Assembly: GCA_958496175.1 (NCBI GenBank)
Contig: OY292277.1
Coordinates: forward strand, 46,201,050 to 46,265,049
Length of the DNA stretch: 64,000 nt
Direction of reading: 5' to 3'
DNA from: Sisyra terminalis
Lineage: Eukaryota > Arthropoda > Insecta > Neuroptera > Sisyridae
Each line of letters opens with the position of its first letter. Position 1 is the first letter of the stretch. A program made the translations under genes and the position numbers. Below are positions 1 to 13,100 of this stretch, piece by piece. The notes beneath the pieces were generated by a model. It worked only from the letters and a program-made list of their open reading frames with translations. It ran no database searches and was not told the origin of the DNA.

Positions 1-24
1 TTTATTTTCAATAATAATAATTGA

Positions 25-405
25 TTTTCAAATTGTTCGAAATACCGAAGAAAAGTTAGTTTGGAAGATTTTATATATTTATTGATGATAATGAAATATA
101 TGACAAAAAATTGCTCCCTTAATGCTTTTCAGCAGAATATGTAATTGCTCCAGGTCACAATCATTGGTTCATTAAAATTAGATTTTAAAAAGTTTGATTG
201 TTGAGAAACAAACAATAATTAAAAACCGCCTCTTTGGTATAAGTACCTACTACATAAATTTTCATAATAATTAAGTAAAATAACGTTATTTAAAACGCTG
301 TTATTAAATTGATATAACAAAAACCGAAACTTATTACTAATTATTTATTTATTTATTAATTAGACTTATTAAATTCAAAATTTCGATTGTTGATTGTTCA
401 ATTGC
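25..405. repeat. Left arm of a distant ~380-bp inverted repeat
   Basis: This block reappears in reverse complement at about 4995-5380. Shared landmarks are the motif TTGTTCGAAATACCGAA (end of the other copy: TTCGGTATTTAGAATAATTTG-like), GTCACAATCATTGGTTCAT, and the AATTTCGATTGTTGATT stretch. A third partial copy of the last landmark lies near 5705-5745. The two arms may be the ends of a ~5.4-kb transposon whose interior has been overwritten by smaller elements; no coding remnant of a transposase is visible between them. Boundaries were judged by eye. Confidence 0.6.
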
Positions 406-682
406 AACAAAACTTTATTTTGCTAAAATAAAAGATTTTTTATATCTAAAATTAAAAATAGCCTAAGTTACTCCTTATTACATCAGCTACTTGCCAATAA
501 AAGTCCCGTCAAAATCGGTGCAGCCATTTCAGAGATTAGCCAGAACAAACAGACAGATAGACAAAAATTTAAAAAAATGTTATTTTGGTGTAAATACCGT
601 ATATACTCATATATACATGTAGTAAAAAGTGGTTATTTCAATATTACAAACAGACACTCCAATTTTATTTATATGTATAGAC

Positions 683-772
683 CAGGGGTTCTCAATCTTT
701 TTGAGCCCGCGGCGCATTTACAAGGTTAGTTTTTTGTCACGGCGCCCTACTTTAGTAAGCTATTTGGATATG

Positions 773-818
<46 letters not shown>

Positions 819-841
819 AGAACACACTTTGAGAACCCCTG
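683..841. mobile_element. hAT-type MITE with 8-bp target duplication
   Basis: The terminal inverted repeats are CAGGGGTTCTCAA at the left end and TTGAGAACCCCTG at the right. They are flanked by near-identical 8-bp duplications (GTATAGAC at 675-682 and GTATACAC at 842-849, one mismatch). The CA..TG ends and 8-bp duplication are typical of hAT elements. The interior carries a long (AT)n run at about 779-816 and no coding capacity, so it is a non-autonomous copy. Confidence 0.85.
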
Positions 842-1735
842 GTATACACTATGGGTTTTAAAAAAAGTTTCATTTGCGTTTTCTGCAAACTAGAGGGGAA
901 ACGTTAGAGATCAATAAGTGTTTGGAAAAACGTGGTTTATCATTTTCTGAGAAAAACCAAACTGCAACATTTCTATTGATTATGCTTAATTGAACTATTT
1001 ATCAAGTTATACTATTAATATGTTGATTTCAAAAAGTCATTAAAGAAAATTAATTTTGCGGTTTGTTTTTTTTTTCTCTGAAAACCGATAGAACACATTC
1101 TTTAAATATTTAGTTTACAAACTTTCCATAATGGAATGAAAACTTTTTTTTTGTTTTTACCTAAAATAGTCAAAAAATTACTGAATTTATTCATGGAATA
1201 GTTTTATTTTATTACTAAATTTGAAAATTTTTATTGCCATGGCTTTGTGACCGTCTAGCTGATAATAAATTCATTTAACCATTCTCACCCTATACCGAGG
1301 AGCTAAAAAAAATTAAAGTTTGAATTTTTCCAAATTTTTTTTTTGCCAATCGATGGAAAATCGTTTTTAGAGGTTTGTGAAAGTAAATATTTCGTAAGTG
1401 ACATAATAGATTAGTAGTAATTAATTAATTACGAAAAAATAAATGTTCAGGCATCGATATAGTAAAATGTTAAGAAAACAGAGTTGTTAAACGACTTATA
1501 ATAACAAAAATTAAGAAAAAATTAGCAGAACCTACCCCCCACTCAAAAATTTGGTGAAAAAAAAGGAATTTATGAATTTATTTTATTTCATTAAATCATA
1601 TTTTCACAAAATGATCCAAAATAACAAAAATCGAGACATAATTAAACACATTTTTCACCCAAATATTTTCATCGTTTGTGAAAATCAATTTTTCTTATAG
1701 ATTCAAAAATTGAATTATATAATTTATTGTAAATG
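842..1735. other. AT-rich stretch without recognised features
   Basis: No convincing exon, RNA gene or bounded repeat was seen here. Homopolymer A/T runs are frequent and all reading frames are short. Confidence 0.5.
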
Positions 1736-1800
1736 ATATATCAGGATGTGGTAGACCAACAAATTAGCAGTGTTTTACTTCGTTTATTCCAATTGCAACG

Positions 1801-1829
1801 TTTCGTTGGTGTTATTCCAACTTCATCAG
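1801..1829 (-). ncRNA. Hammerhead-ribozyme-like core
   Basis: On the minus strand the order is CTGATGA, A, stem II GTTGG / loop AATAACA / CCAAC, then GAAA. This matches the conserved hammerhead core (CUGANGA ... GAAA) with a fully paired stem II. Stems I and III are not obvious, so catalysis is uncertain. Hammerheads are known in Penelope-like retroelements. Confidence 0.45.
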
Positions 1830-1951
1830 GCAACTTGGTAATTGACATGTCAATACCTAATTTTAACTCCGGTGTGTTGCACCAACCAGTCTGGCTATGA
1901 ATTTGGTTTAAATCATGGGAATATGTTTTTTATTTAATATTTATAAGTTGC

Positions 1952-1980
1952 CTGATGAAGTTGGAATAACACCAACAAAA
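1952..1980 (+). ncRNA. Hammerhead-like core, mutated copy
   Basis: This is the plus-strand partner of the copy at 1801-1829. CTGATGA and stem II (GTTGG / CCAAC) are intact, but the GAAA box reads AAAA, so the invariant G is lost and the copy should be inactive. Confidence 0.4.
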
Positions 1981-2310
1981 CGTTGAAATTGGAATAACTA
2001 AATAATGTAAAACATTTTCCAAGGATTTCCAAAGGATCTAGTGAATATTTACAAGTTATTTTAATGTAATTACATTAAGGATGAAAAAAACCATCCCTTA
2101 TATCCTGTTTATACGCTTGAAAATTTTTCCTTTTTGAAACTTTGAAATGATATAGCTAATGTCCTTTTGCCCACAGGACAAACATTTTTTCACATTACAT
2201 TTCACGTAAGGGCCTAGTTTAATAATCCGTTGCTAAAAATAGCCCTCATAAGGAAAAGTCACCCTTCGAAAATCACTGCTAATTTGTTTGGTCTACCACA
2301 TCCTGATAAA

Positions 2311-3749
2311 TCCTTTACATTAAACATCGATTTAGACTTGCAAAATGGAAAAATTTTCAATTTATTAATTCCAATTTTAATTCATTTTACTTTTTGTTCA
2401 AATATTATTCCGAGTTAAATTTTTCCATTCAATAGCATTAAAAAAATTGTTAGCAAAAACATGTGGATTTAAATAAACATTTATTATAATTGTACAACAT
2501 TTTTTTGCAAACAAATATGCTTACTATTGTTTGTTTGGTGTTTTTCTTGGTAAACTTTTCGATTTTCTCTGCTACATTATGTTAGTATGGGTGTATGACT
2601 CGTTAAAATTAATGAGTTATTAAATATAGCGATATTATATGATATGGGTACCTTTATTATTAATTCACGATTTTTTTTTTGGGCGAATAATTTCAAGGTT
2701 GAGAAATAATTGAAAAGATTACAAAATATTCTCCCAAAAAAAAAGTTGGATTTTTTGAGTTACGGATACAAGAAAAAAGAAACTTATTTCCCATGAATTT
2801 ATAAATTCTACATTGAAAATTGCATCGAATGACCTTATACAAAAATATTTCCAATTCAAATCCATAAAAACGACATAAATTTTAACTATTTCCGAACCTA
2901 TTCCAAGCAAATTTCCTGAAAGGAAATGATAATAATCTTTAAATCTCTAAAAAGTACTTCTTAATAAATGTAAACATTTGTAAGTTGATGAATTTTGCAT
3001 TTTTTTTTCGGGTTTCTTAAAACAGTCACGCAATCGACCGATTGCAAAAAAAAAATTGAAATTTATTTCCCAATTTTCTGCCAAATTGAAATTAAACACC
3101 GTTTTTATAATTGCTAATTTTTCATTCGCAAATATATTGCTGTTATAATTGCAATTAAAGACAAATTTGTGACATTTAATTTCATTTTTTCATTGCAATT
3201 TGAATTCCAACCTTGAAAAAACCAATTACAGTTAATGAAGACTTTAAAGGAAAGCAATTTCGGCCATTCATTAGGTATAACATTAATTAATAATTAGTCA
3301 CAAAAAAAAAATTAAAATTAAACATCAATTAACCGGAAAAATTTGAGTCTAAATCTTTTTTCATTTGTATGAGTTTTAGTTCGTTATGTCCTCCAGCTGA
3401 GGAAGAATATTAGATTGATTTATCTTTCCTGATTTATCCTTCGATTTTAAAAAATAGTTATTTTAATTTTTTTAAGTAAAAATGACAATCGGAAAAGATG
3501 AGTATTTGAAAAGCGTGAAATAGCGTGAAAATTAATAATCGATTAGTAGACTAATCGATAAAGCACCTGTTTATATGAATTATAGAACTTAATTTCTTTT
3601 GTGCAATTATAGAATTGGTTTGAATAATTATGCTTGTCAGATATTCTTTTACTGTGCCAAATTTAAATTACCATTTTCTTCGAAATGGGGAAAATTAAAG
3701 ACTTATTGGTAGAAGTTTTCAATAGACACCGATTTGGATCCGAATAGAT
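2311..3749. other. AT-rich stretch without recognised genes
   Basis: Only short spurious frames are seen. A small hairpin (ATCGATTAGTAGACTAATCGAT, split TAATCGATTAG / CTAATCGAT) lies near 3535-3560. Nothing else is supported. Confidence 0.5.
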
Positions 3750-4075
3750 CAGAGGTTCCCAACGTTTTTCGGTTCCCGGCGTCCTTAATGTAACAAATTT
3801 TTCCGTAGCAGCCCCTTGTAAAATATCAGGGAAAAAATTCACAAAAATTTGCCTTGGGATCAAGTTTTCCTGTAAGAACTCCTGCCAAATTATTCGCTCC
3901 AGTATAGCTTACATGATCGTAAAATACTGGTAAAATTACTTGATTTGAGTAATATTATATAAATTAATATGTAGTATAAATAACACACGATTTTGTACAG
4001 GAAAATTTTCACTGTACCCCAAAATAATTACAACGGCGCCCTAGGGCGCCGCGGTGTATAATTTGGGAAAGCCTG
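3750..4075. mobile_element. hAT-type MITE, diverged
   Basis: The ends are CAGAGGTTCCCAACG (left) and TTTGGGAAAGCCTG (right), imperfect inverted repeats starting CA and ending TG. The internal blocks next to them, CGGCGTCC and GCGCCGCGG, resemble those of the element at 683-841. The flanks GAATAGAT and TTATAGAT agree at 6 of 8 positions, consistent with an old target duplication. It has no coding capacity. Confidence 0.65.
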
Positions 4076-4729
4076 TTATAGATAATTCCCAGTTCTTCTC
4101 CAAATAGTTGCAATTTACTTGATTTAAAATCAAAAATTGCATAAGACAGAAACGGCAATATTCCTCTCCACATTAAATTTCCTATTTTCATTTGAATCGT
4201 CACCCCCGTTGGTCCCTTTAACTCCTCTTATAATAGGATGAAGAAAGACAAAAGCACCATGTCTGTTTCCTTTGGTGGAAAAATGATTTCTGTAAAATCG
4301 AGTTTATCGTTTAATCCAAAAGCAATCGTCTTCACGAATAATCGATTTTCTAAGCAATTTTTTTCATATGATATCAAAATGGTGGACATAAATATCAACA
4401 AATAACCATTTCTTATTTTTCTCTTTCTCGGATCACTTATTCTTTGGAAGCTTATTTAGATACCAAGTTGGTCAACTTGGTCACCAATGGTCTTTTAAGC
4501 ATCCTTCAGATGAATAACCATACAATTTTGAATAAAAATTTAAATTTAAGAACAAATATAAAAATCTAATAGCTGGGACATGGTTCAAAATCGGTTGGGA
4601 ACCATTGATCTACACTCTTATTTTTCTAACCCTTCTGCAAAGCAAATGCCATCTGATGGACTTATTCATTCTTGTAACTTTTTGATCCATAAGATCCTTA
4701 TAATCTCTTTTCATATTTCTGCTATGATG

Positions 4730-4890
4730 TATTCAATAATAAAGAAGACAATTCAGGTTATTTAAAATCAGATTTTTTTTTTATTTAATGTTTTTTAATA
4801 TTCAAATTAGCTACGTTTCGTTACGTATCGTAACTTCATCAGGCTTCTTAAATCACAACCTGAATTGTCTTCTTTATTTAATAAAACCTG
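4730..4890 (-). mobile_element. Short retrozyme-like Penelope tail unit
   Basis: A ~30-bp inverted repeat (AAGAAGACAATTCAGGTTA at about 4741-4759; TAACCTGAATTGTCTTC-like at about 4855-4875) brackets a minus-strand hammerhead-like core (4816-4842). Related sequence recurs near 34660-34775. It looks like a solo, non-coding derivative of a Penelope-like element. Confidence 0.5.
4816..4842 (-). ncRNA. Hammerhead-ribozyme-like core
   Basis: Minus strand: CTGATGA, A, stem II GTTACG / ATA / CGTAAC (six perfect pairs), GAAA, CG. Stem II has a different sequence from the 1801-1829 copy but keeps full pairing, which is good evidence that the RNA fold was selected. Stems I and III are not clear. Confidence 0.5.
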
Positions 4891-4994
4891 AAATTTGAAT
4901 TTTATCATCTTGTATTCAATAACTAGTAGTTGCCCGTTCCATTCGCAACTAAAGGTTTTATGTCAATAAAATGTTTAATATGAGATAATGTAGA

Positions 4995-5380
4995 GTTAAT
5001 CAACAATCGAAATTTTAAATTTAATAATCATGTGTTGTTAATATAAAAAAAAGTTTATCTAAAATTAAATTAAGAAATAAAATATAAGTGTTTTTTTTAT
5101 ATCATTTTAATAACATTTTAAAAAACGTCATTTCCATAAATTAGTATGAAAGTAGTATTTATACCAAATAGGCGATTTTAAATTTTGGTTCGTTTTTCAA
5201 CAATCAAACTTTTTAAAACCTATTTTATTTTATGAACCAATGGTTGTGATCTGGAGTAGTTATATATTCGGTTGAAAAGCATTAAGGTAGCAATTTTTTG
5301 CCATATATTTCACTGTCAATTCGAATATAAAATCTTCGATTCTAACTGTTTTTCGGTATTTAGAATAATTTGAAATAATT
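4995..5380. repeat. Right arm of the distant inverted repeat
   Basis: Reverse complement of 25-405 with moderate divergence (see that entry). The arm ends near TTTTTCGGTATTTAGAATAA. Confidence 0.6.
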
Positions 5381-6095
5381 ATAAATAATTATAATAATTG
5401 GTATAAATAATTATTGTTAATGAAAATAAATAAAATATTCGAATTTACTTCCACGCTTTTCACCTATTTCCAACAATTTTGTATGTACAACGTCTAAATG
5501 TGCGAAATCGAATAGCTTTTTAGTCATGGTAGCTAAAATAAAGGTCATTTTTTTTCATTTTACATTGTATTTTCAAATATAAGTGCACATTAGTGTCGAT
5601 GAAATTTGGAAAGTGTTTTCCTTATACGATGCAGATATATAATAAGAAAGGGTTTTTGAAAATTTCTCCTCTAAAAGAGTGAAAAACGGTAGCAAAGTTT
5701 GTTAGGGATAACGTTTAATAAACAATCGAAATTTCAAATTTAATAATCAATCAAAGTCCGTTTAAAGCGAAACGTTATTACTGCTTAGTATATAACAAAG
5801 TTGATTTATTAATAGAAACAAAAACTTAGGGTCTGCTTAAAAATTTAAACTCTGATAAGTAAATATATCTGAAAAGGGTAAGTTAAGTTTATAAATGAGC
5901 ATTATGTTTCTTGGCTTTCACATATTGGAAACCTGAAAATTAGAAATACGTATTCACAAATAAATACATTAGTGAGTGAGTACCTCTACCAATGTTTTGA
6001 ATGTGTAAGTGGGGATAACAGAGCGCATGCGCATAGCCCATTCTGCACGGACGCACGGCAAGATAGCCAATTTATATATAAGATATTTTCTACAA
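5381..6095. other. AT-rich stretch with a repeat fragment
   Basis: Contains a partial third copy of the 25-405 repeat around 5700-5760 and otherwise nothing recognised. Confidence 0.45.
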
Positions 6096-6285
6096 CAGTG
6101 TTTCTTAACTTTTAAAGAAAGTCTCACCCCATTGAATCATAAAAAAGGTTTCCGCATCCCATCGAAAAATGTGTTGGTTTTTTTTTAGTTTAAAAAAATA
6201 CATTTTTTTTGCAAAATTTATTATCGAAAATTTCCTAATTTATATTGTTAGGGGCTTCTCTCGTTCCTCAGGTTAAGAAACACTG
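6096..6285. mobile_element. hAT-type MITE, CAGTGTTTCTTAAC family
   Basis: Perfect 14-bp terminal inverted repeats, CAGTGTTTCTTAAC and GTTAAGAAACACTG. The flanking 8-bp duplications TTCTACAA (6088-6095) and TTTTACAA (6286-6293) differ at one base. It is 190 bp and non-coding, and belongs to the same family as the element at 63503-63702. Confidence 0.88.
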
Positions 6286-6293
6286 TTTTACAA

Positions 6294-7157
6294 TATGATC
6301 AAGGATTGGTAATTCAAAACATTAACTCTGATCATCCAATTGCCTAAGTTTAAAAGAAATAAATTTACCTTTTTTTACCTTGGTAAAAAAGGAATAAGTT
6401 TATTTCAATATATTCTTGTGAAATTACACAAAAACAAGGCAAAAGATAAAATACTTTCAGCATATAAAAATTAAATCGTTTTGAAATATTGTACCAATAA
6501 TTTCATTTAAATCTTGAAAAGATATTGGAAACATATCTAGCAAATACTTTTGAATTATTGCATTAACTTGTTAAACAGAAGATAACAAAATAAAACGCTT
6601 AAATATTATAAATTAAAAACATTGGAAGAAAAACTTAACCTGAAATGATTTAGGGTTACTTTTTCGCTTATTTAATATTTATGAATACTCATTTGATAAG
6701 AATATGAACCATAAGACAAACGCAAACATATGTAATGCCCACAAAAACGTAAATTGTAATAATCTCTTTGATTGTTTCATCATTTTAGGTTTGAAAATCA
6801 TAAAATTTTCGTCGACCTTGCCGTTTATTGGTATTTTTTTTTTAAATCATTAAAGATAACTATAATAATTTGTCACTCGAAAAGGACAGAGTTGCTCATC
6901 CGTGAACTGAAAAAATTCACAAAAGAAAATTTTTCTCGCTGATTCCATCAAACTAATCATTTTCCAATCGAAACAGCCTTCATCGAATTATACATGCAAA
7001 ATAGATATTCGAACTGGAAATTGATTATGTGAATCGCGTCGAAACATGCACTTTCCAAGATTGACAATTTTACAAAATCTATGCAAATAATTGACTTTAA
7101 TATTTCGATTTTTGTTTTCAGAGTTTTTAGTGACCCGTGTTTTGCCCATTTGGAAAG
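6294..7157. other. 5' flank of the SLC17 gene
   Basis: Upstream region of the transporter, AT-rich. A plausible splice acceptor (TTTTGTTTTCAG, ending near 7121) precedes the start codon, so an untranslated first exon probably lies upstream. No TATA box or initiator can be assigned with confidence. Confidence 0.4.
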
Positions 7158-10100
7158 ATGTTCCGTAAGTATATCTATATTGTGGACAATTTGTAGTTTT
7201 GAATTGTTGCTATTTGTGTATTTTTGTTGCAGCCATTCGAGCCATAATTGGGGTCCAGTTTTTGATGGCTTGTCTCATTTCTTATATGTTACGAGTCAAT
7301 TTATCGGTTAATATTGTGGCAATGGTTATACAAAAACCAAAACCTGCAACAACCACTGAATGTTTTAGTTCGAACGGTCTTGAGACTCCAAATCCAGATG
7401 TAAGTACCTAAAAAATTTTAGTTATAGTATAAAATAGTTAGAAAATGGCTTATCCTAGTCATAAACAAAACTTTGTACTAACAGCTTAAACTGTTTTTTT
7501 TAAAAGTAAATATTTTTTCCCTCTAACTTTGAGCAGCTTATATTGTATTTACAAAAATAAATTGCAGTTTAATTAACCAAAAGTATATAAACTATATCTA
7601 TACTAATATATAAAATTCTTACGTCTGTCTGTACATTTCGATTTTGAACCCAATTTTAGGGTAAATATTTGTTTCAAGAGGCCCTTATTCCAAATTTAAC
7701 ATTTTTAAAATTTTTGTCTGTCTGTCTGTCTGTGTGTCTCGATTTAACTAAAGAACGGAACAACCAAATTTAACGAAATTTGGTATTAAGATACAACACA
7801 ATTTCCCACATACTATAGGCTACTTATCATTCCAAAAAAATAAAAAGGGAAGGTATTCCCTAGGGATGAAAACATAAGTTTTTACTTTAGACAAGTGAGT
7901 TATATATCATCGGAAAGGTAATTAAAAGTTAGAAAATAATCTGTAAAAATATTTTTAGTTGAACTGATAAAAACCACAGTAAATTCAATTTAAAATTTAA
8001 AAAATAGCCTCTTGGAAATATAAACCTTTATATATAATTTAGACACTGTGTCTTTTTAGACAAATGTGTCTTTTTAAAGTTGGCAAAATAGTGTTTTTAA
8101 ATATGATTATCTTTTTCGTAAAAGAAATAAGAAAAATAATAATTTTCATATACCACTACAAATAGCAAAATTAAAAAGAAAATATAATCTACACCTACGT
8201 TACGCAGACGAAGTCGCGGGGATCAGCTAGTATTATTATAAAGAGGAAAGATTTGATTGTTTGTTTGCTTTAAATAGGCTCCGAAACTACTTGACCGATT
8301 TGAAAAATTCTTTCACTGTTGGGAAGCTACACTATTTCCGGTGAACATAGGCTATATTACATTTTCAAAAAAGTTAGGGATCCACATTAAAACTCCAATA
8401 ATGTAACCCAAGGTCTGAAAAAATTACCAAAAAACATTCTTTTATCGCGTGCGCTGCGAAAACTATTGGTTATAGAAAAAAATAATGTAGTACGATTTTG
8501 CAGAACATATTATTATCTACAAAAAATAGCGCGACAGCATAGAAAAAGTTAGAAATTAGGTACTCAGTATAGGCTAGTAGACTATAAAACACAAATACTG
8601 AACTAATGCCCAAAATATTTCATAATAAAGCCAATGCTCTAGATCATAGTTTCCTAACCTGTGGTCCGCGGACCTCCATTGGGGGTCCGCGGTCCCATTA
8701 GAAAAAGTTTGTTTTTTGTTTTTTAATTTAATGAAGGAATACTAAAATATAATATTGTCCGAAAATTGCACTTTTTTCACTCAGGGGTCCTTGGCATTAT
8801 GCTTGATTTTCTTGGGGGTCCGCGGCTGAAAAAGGTTAGGAACCGCTGCTCTAGATAAATCTTGTTGAATTATTAAGTAGTACTGAAACATTAATTTTTA
8901 AGTAGTTGTACTTTAAACTAGCTTAAACCTTTTATTTTTAAAAAAGTAAATATTATTTTCCCTCTAACTTTGAGCAGCTTATATAGTATTTACAAAAATA
9001 TATTGTAGCTCAATTAACCAGAAGTAGATAAACTATAAAACACAAATATTGAACTAATGCCCAAAATATTTCATAATAAAGCCAATGCTCTAGATCATAG
9101 TTTCCTAACCTGTGGTCCGCGGACCTCCATTGGGGGTCCGCGGTCCCATTAGAAAAAGTTTGTTTTTTAATTTAATGAAGGAATACTAAAATATAATATT
9201 GTCCGAAAATTGCACTTTTTTCACTCAGGGGTCCTTGGCATTATGCTTGATTTCCTTGGGGGTCCGCGGCTGAAAAAGATAAATCTTGTTGAATTATTAA
9301 GTAGTACTGAAACATTGATTATTAAGTAGTAGAATTATTAAGTAGTATTAAATCTCCACAACTGAAATGGGACAATTCTTACCCTAATACTTGGTGCCTA
9401 ATGCAAATTTTTTTGGCTATCAAACAGTGATTGATTTACGTCTAGGCCTAGGCCTAGAGTGGCACGATTTAAGGGACACTATAATTTTTGGAACGCCAAA
9501 ATTTTAAGAGCGAAAAACATACAGACAATTCAATGATTTGAGCTACTATAAGATCTAAGTAAAGTATAATAAATATTTTTTTATAGAAATGTTCTAGATA
9601 AGTCTTATTGAATTATTAAGTAGTCCTGAATCATTAAGTGGTATTGAATCTCTCCACAACTAAAATAGGACAATTCTTACTCCAATACTACCAGGTGACT
9701 AATGCAAATTTTTTTGGCTATCAAACAGTAATTGATTTACGCCTAGGTCCGGTCCTAAGATGGCATGATTTTAGGGGCACTATAATTTTCGGAACGCCAA
9801 AATTTTAAAAGCGAAAAATATACAGACAATTCAATGATTCGAGCTACTATAATATCTGAGTAAAGTATAATAAATATTTTTTTCTAGAATTTACTTTCCA
9901 ATTTACCACATCACATTTTTCAATAGTCAAATCACTGGTTTTTAAAGAGCTGCCATTTCGAGGACATTAAAAACAAATTGGAGATCCTCATAATGATATT
10001 TTTTAAAGAACCGTAGAACTTTTTACTAAATTCGATCCTTTTTTGTCAAAACATTTAAAGTTCTATGTGAATTCTGGTAGTCGAAATACGTCGTACTTAT

Positions 10101-13100
10101 CTAAAACAATCAAGTATGCTTACGATTTAGAAGAGATCTTCGTAAATGAATGTATTCTCTTACATTATATTTTTGAAGATTCAAAACTGAAGATATTTGA
10201 AAATATTTGGAATATATTGCATCACGGAATCGGCGTGATTTTAGAGGCACTATAATTTTCGGAACGCCAAAATTTTAAAGGCGAAAAATATACAGACAGT
10301 TCAATAATTTGAGTTACTAAAAGATCTAATAGAGTATAATATGTATTTTTTTTTAAAGAATTTAATTTTCAATTTACCACATCACATTTATCAATAGTTA
10401 AATCACTGACTATTAAAGAACTGCCATTTCGAGATCCTTCGAGATTTTTAGAAGAGACCTTCGTAAATGAATGTATTCTCTTACAATATCTTCTTGAAGA
10501 TTCATTACTGAAGATATCCAAAAATATATGGAATATATTGCATCCTGGAATCTTCCAGATGTGTACCTCAATGTTGACAATGTTTTGTGCATTTTTGGAA
10601 TCCCAGCGCCAAATTGATCAGGAAAATAATTTTTTCCACCCTGGAAAAATTAAAAAGCTACTAATTTGTAAGGGTTAGCCAAGCTTTACTTAATGCCCTG
10701 GCTTTATTATCTATTGTTCCTCCATCAGTACCAGAAATCGATTGTGATGATATTCCTAATCGACGTTTTCGTCAAATCGAACCAAGGCTAAAAAAAGAAG
10801 TTTATATCATAAGTGATAGATGGAAAAAAGCTATGAATTGTAATAATCTTTATAGAAATATTATTTAAATTTATTAGTCTTTCAAAAAAAAAAAAAATTT
10901 TTATGAGAAGTTTTGTTAAAAATTAATTTATAAATTAGATATTTTATCTTGATAATCACCATGTAATGGAACAACAAGGGTGGCATATCGAATGGACATA
11001 ATCGAAAATGCATGCCTGGAGCAATAAATTTAGTAGTCTTTTAGAATGTTAGTCCAATTTTTGTATTTTAATAGTCTACTTCTGGTTAATTATATTTACT
11101 ACAACTTAATATTTGTATTATATTATACTGTTTGGTTGCATTTTGTAAAGATATCTTTCTTCTAGCTCTTGTATTTTCTATATTTCTTGGTATTTTTTTC
11201 ATCAAATAAAATCGGAATATATTACATTCGAAGTATAGATAACAGGACTATTGTATTAACAAGATTATTGTGTTTTTTTATTGTAAATAATTCCTTTAAA
11301 AATTACTCTAATTACTCTTCACTTTTGTTTGAAGTAACAACAATTGTAATGAAAATGAAAATTGTGGACAACCAATACCAATTTAATACGCCCAAACCTT
11401 ATGAACATTGCTGATCTTTCTAGCTTTTGAGGATGCAAAAATAACGAATTCCCTATCTCAATTGGACTCCTGTTACCTATACTTAGCAATATCACGGTTA
11501 AATATGCAATTTAAACACTCCATTAAAAATTTAAACACTTAAACACGTACTTTTAGTTTCCCAACTCATGATTATTAAACTATTTCTAGTTCAAATTTTA
11601 TACAAATTTGGATTGGAAAGAACAAATAGCTAATTATAGGAGATTTTTAAAAACTAGCAGTGGTACAAGGTAGATAATGTGTTGATGATTGTACCGAAAA
11701 AAAATCCTTTTACTTCAACCCTTAAGATAATTATATAGGTTTTTATATGCGTAATTAGATTTTAAGTCCTTCATTTTTAAAACTGCAAAAACATTACACA
11801 TAGAAAAACAGTCTAATTATCCTTCGGAGTGAATTAGAGGAGAAGTTTTTTCGGTACAATCCTTTCCAGTACAGTATCTTGGTTGTAACACTGTTGAATT
11901 TGGAAAATCTCCCAAGGATAACCAGTAATTGTCGGAAAACCCCATTTTCTTTTCGGTTGAGGAACAAACGAAAATTCAGCCGGTACCACTAACTAGAGAC
12001 CATCATCCGAAGAATCCTCAAAAAATTCATCTGTCATCAAATTCTCGCTCAAATTCATTTGTAGTATGTTCAACAGAACCAAAATTAAAGTAATGAGAGT
12101 CTAATTACTTATACAAAATTCATCATAATTACCGTTGGAATTAAGTTAAAAGGAATAAAAATTCGGCACAATTCTCAGCGACACAGAATTTTGATTTTAC
12201 CTTTGTTGAATTTGGAAATTCTCCCAAAGAAAACCAGAAATTGCCGGAAAACTTCATTTTCTTTCCGGTGGAGGTATAACCGAAAATTCAACTGGCACCA
12301 TCAACTAGAGTCCAGCACCCGGAGGAATCATTTGTACCTCAATAGAACAAAATTTACGGCCGTTTTTCAAATTTAACAATGAAATAATTAGAGCCCAGTT
12401 ACATTTACAAAAACCGTTATTACTATTGTTTGGATTGAGTGAAAAAATGAAAAAAATTTCGGAATATTCCCTTATGGACCAACACCCAAATTTATTAAAG
12501 TCGGATATTAACTTGACAAAGATGTTTAACTGTTGTGTGTTATAACGTCAGTAAACTACTTATTCTTTTTGCGCCAATTAATCTTAATAACTTCAGCAAT
12601 AATGAAAATTCAAAATATTCAGCTTTCAACAATGAAGAATCCATCTTCTTTACATATTTATTAGCGTTATAAAAATACAAAAAGCATTGACATATTCATT
12701 AATTAATTAATTAATAAGGTAGTGTTAGTAATTAAATTATCTGTTACCTAATAAATTATTGGGGATGTATTTGGAGATTTAATCGTGAATTGAGAATATT
12801 GCATTATAATTGACTCATTTATTTTGAAAGTGGCGTAAGTCCATTTCAAGGACGGTCTAGATGGTGATTCTTCTTCTTGTAACTAGTACAAAGTATGTTA
12901 ATTATTTAACTGCTAAGTTTTCAGAAATTTCAGAAAAGATTTCATTTTAGTTGTTAACAAAAACGCCAATTATTCCCTCCTCCTTAGTATCTTATGATCC
13001 TGTGGTTAAAAATGATGACACTATAGGTATTGTTCTTGAAATGGACTTAACTCACTTTCAAAATAAACGATCCATATATGTTACAGTGAATTTGTATTAC

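Larger units (their letters stand above)
1736..2310. mobile_element. Composite element with 37-bp terminal inverted repeats and hammerhead-like tails
   Basis: A ~37-bp inverted repeat brackets the unit (about 1736-1772 and 2274-2310; shared core ATCAGGATGTGGTAGACCAA). Inside are two oppositely oriented copies of a tail with the CCTGATGAAGTTGG motif (about 1780-1845 on the minus strand and 1945-2010 on the plus strand). They are followed by one unit of the 340-bp repeat that is tandemly arrayed at 16950-18780. No protein remnant is present. It looks like a non-autonomous unit derived from a Penelope-like element tail. Confidence 0.6.
7480..9025. repeat. Local duplication within intron 2 interrupted by Helitron DNA
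   Basis: The block at about 7480-7596 (landmark CCCTCTAACTTTGAGCAGCT) recurs at about 8915-9025. In the second copy the sequence runs straight from AGATAAACTAT into AAAACACAAAT. In the first copy about 980 bp of Helitron-like DNA (7597-8577) sits at that point. The second copy therefore serves as an empty-site reference for the insertion. Confidence 0.65.
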
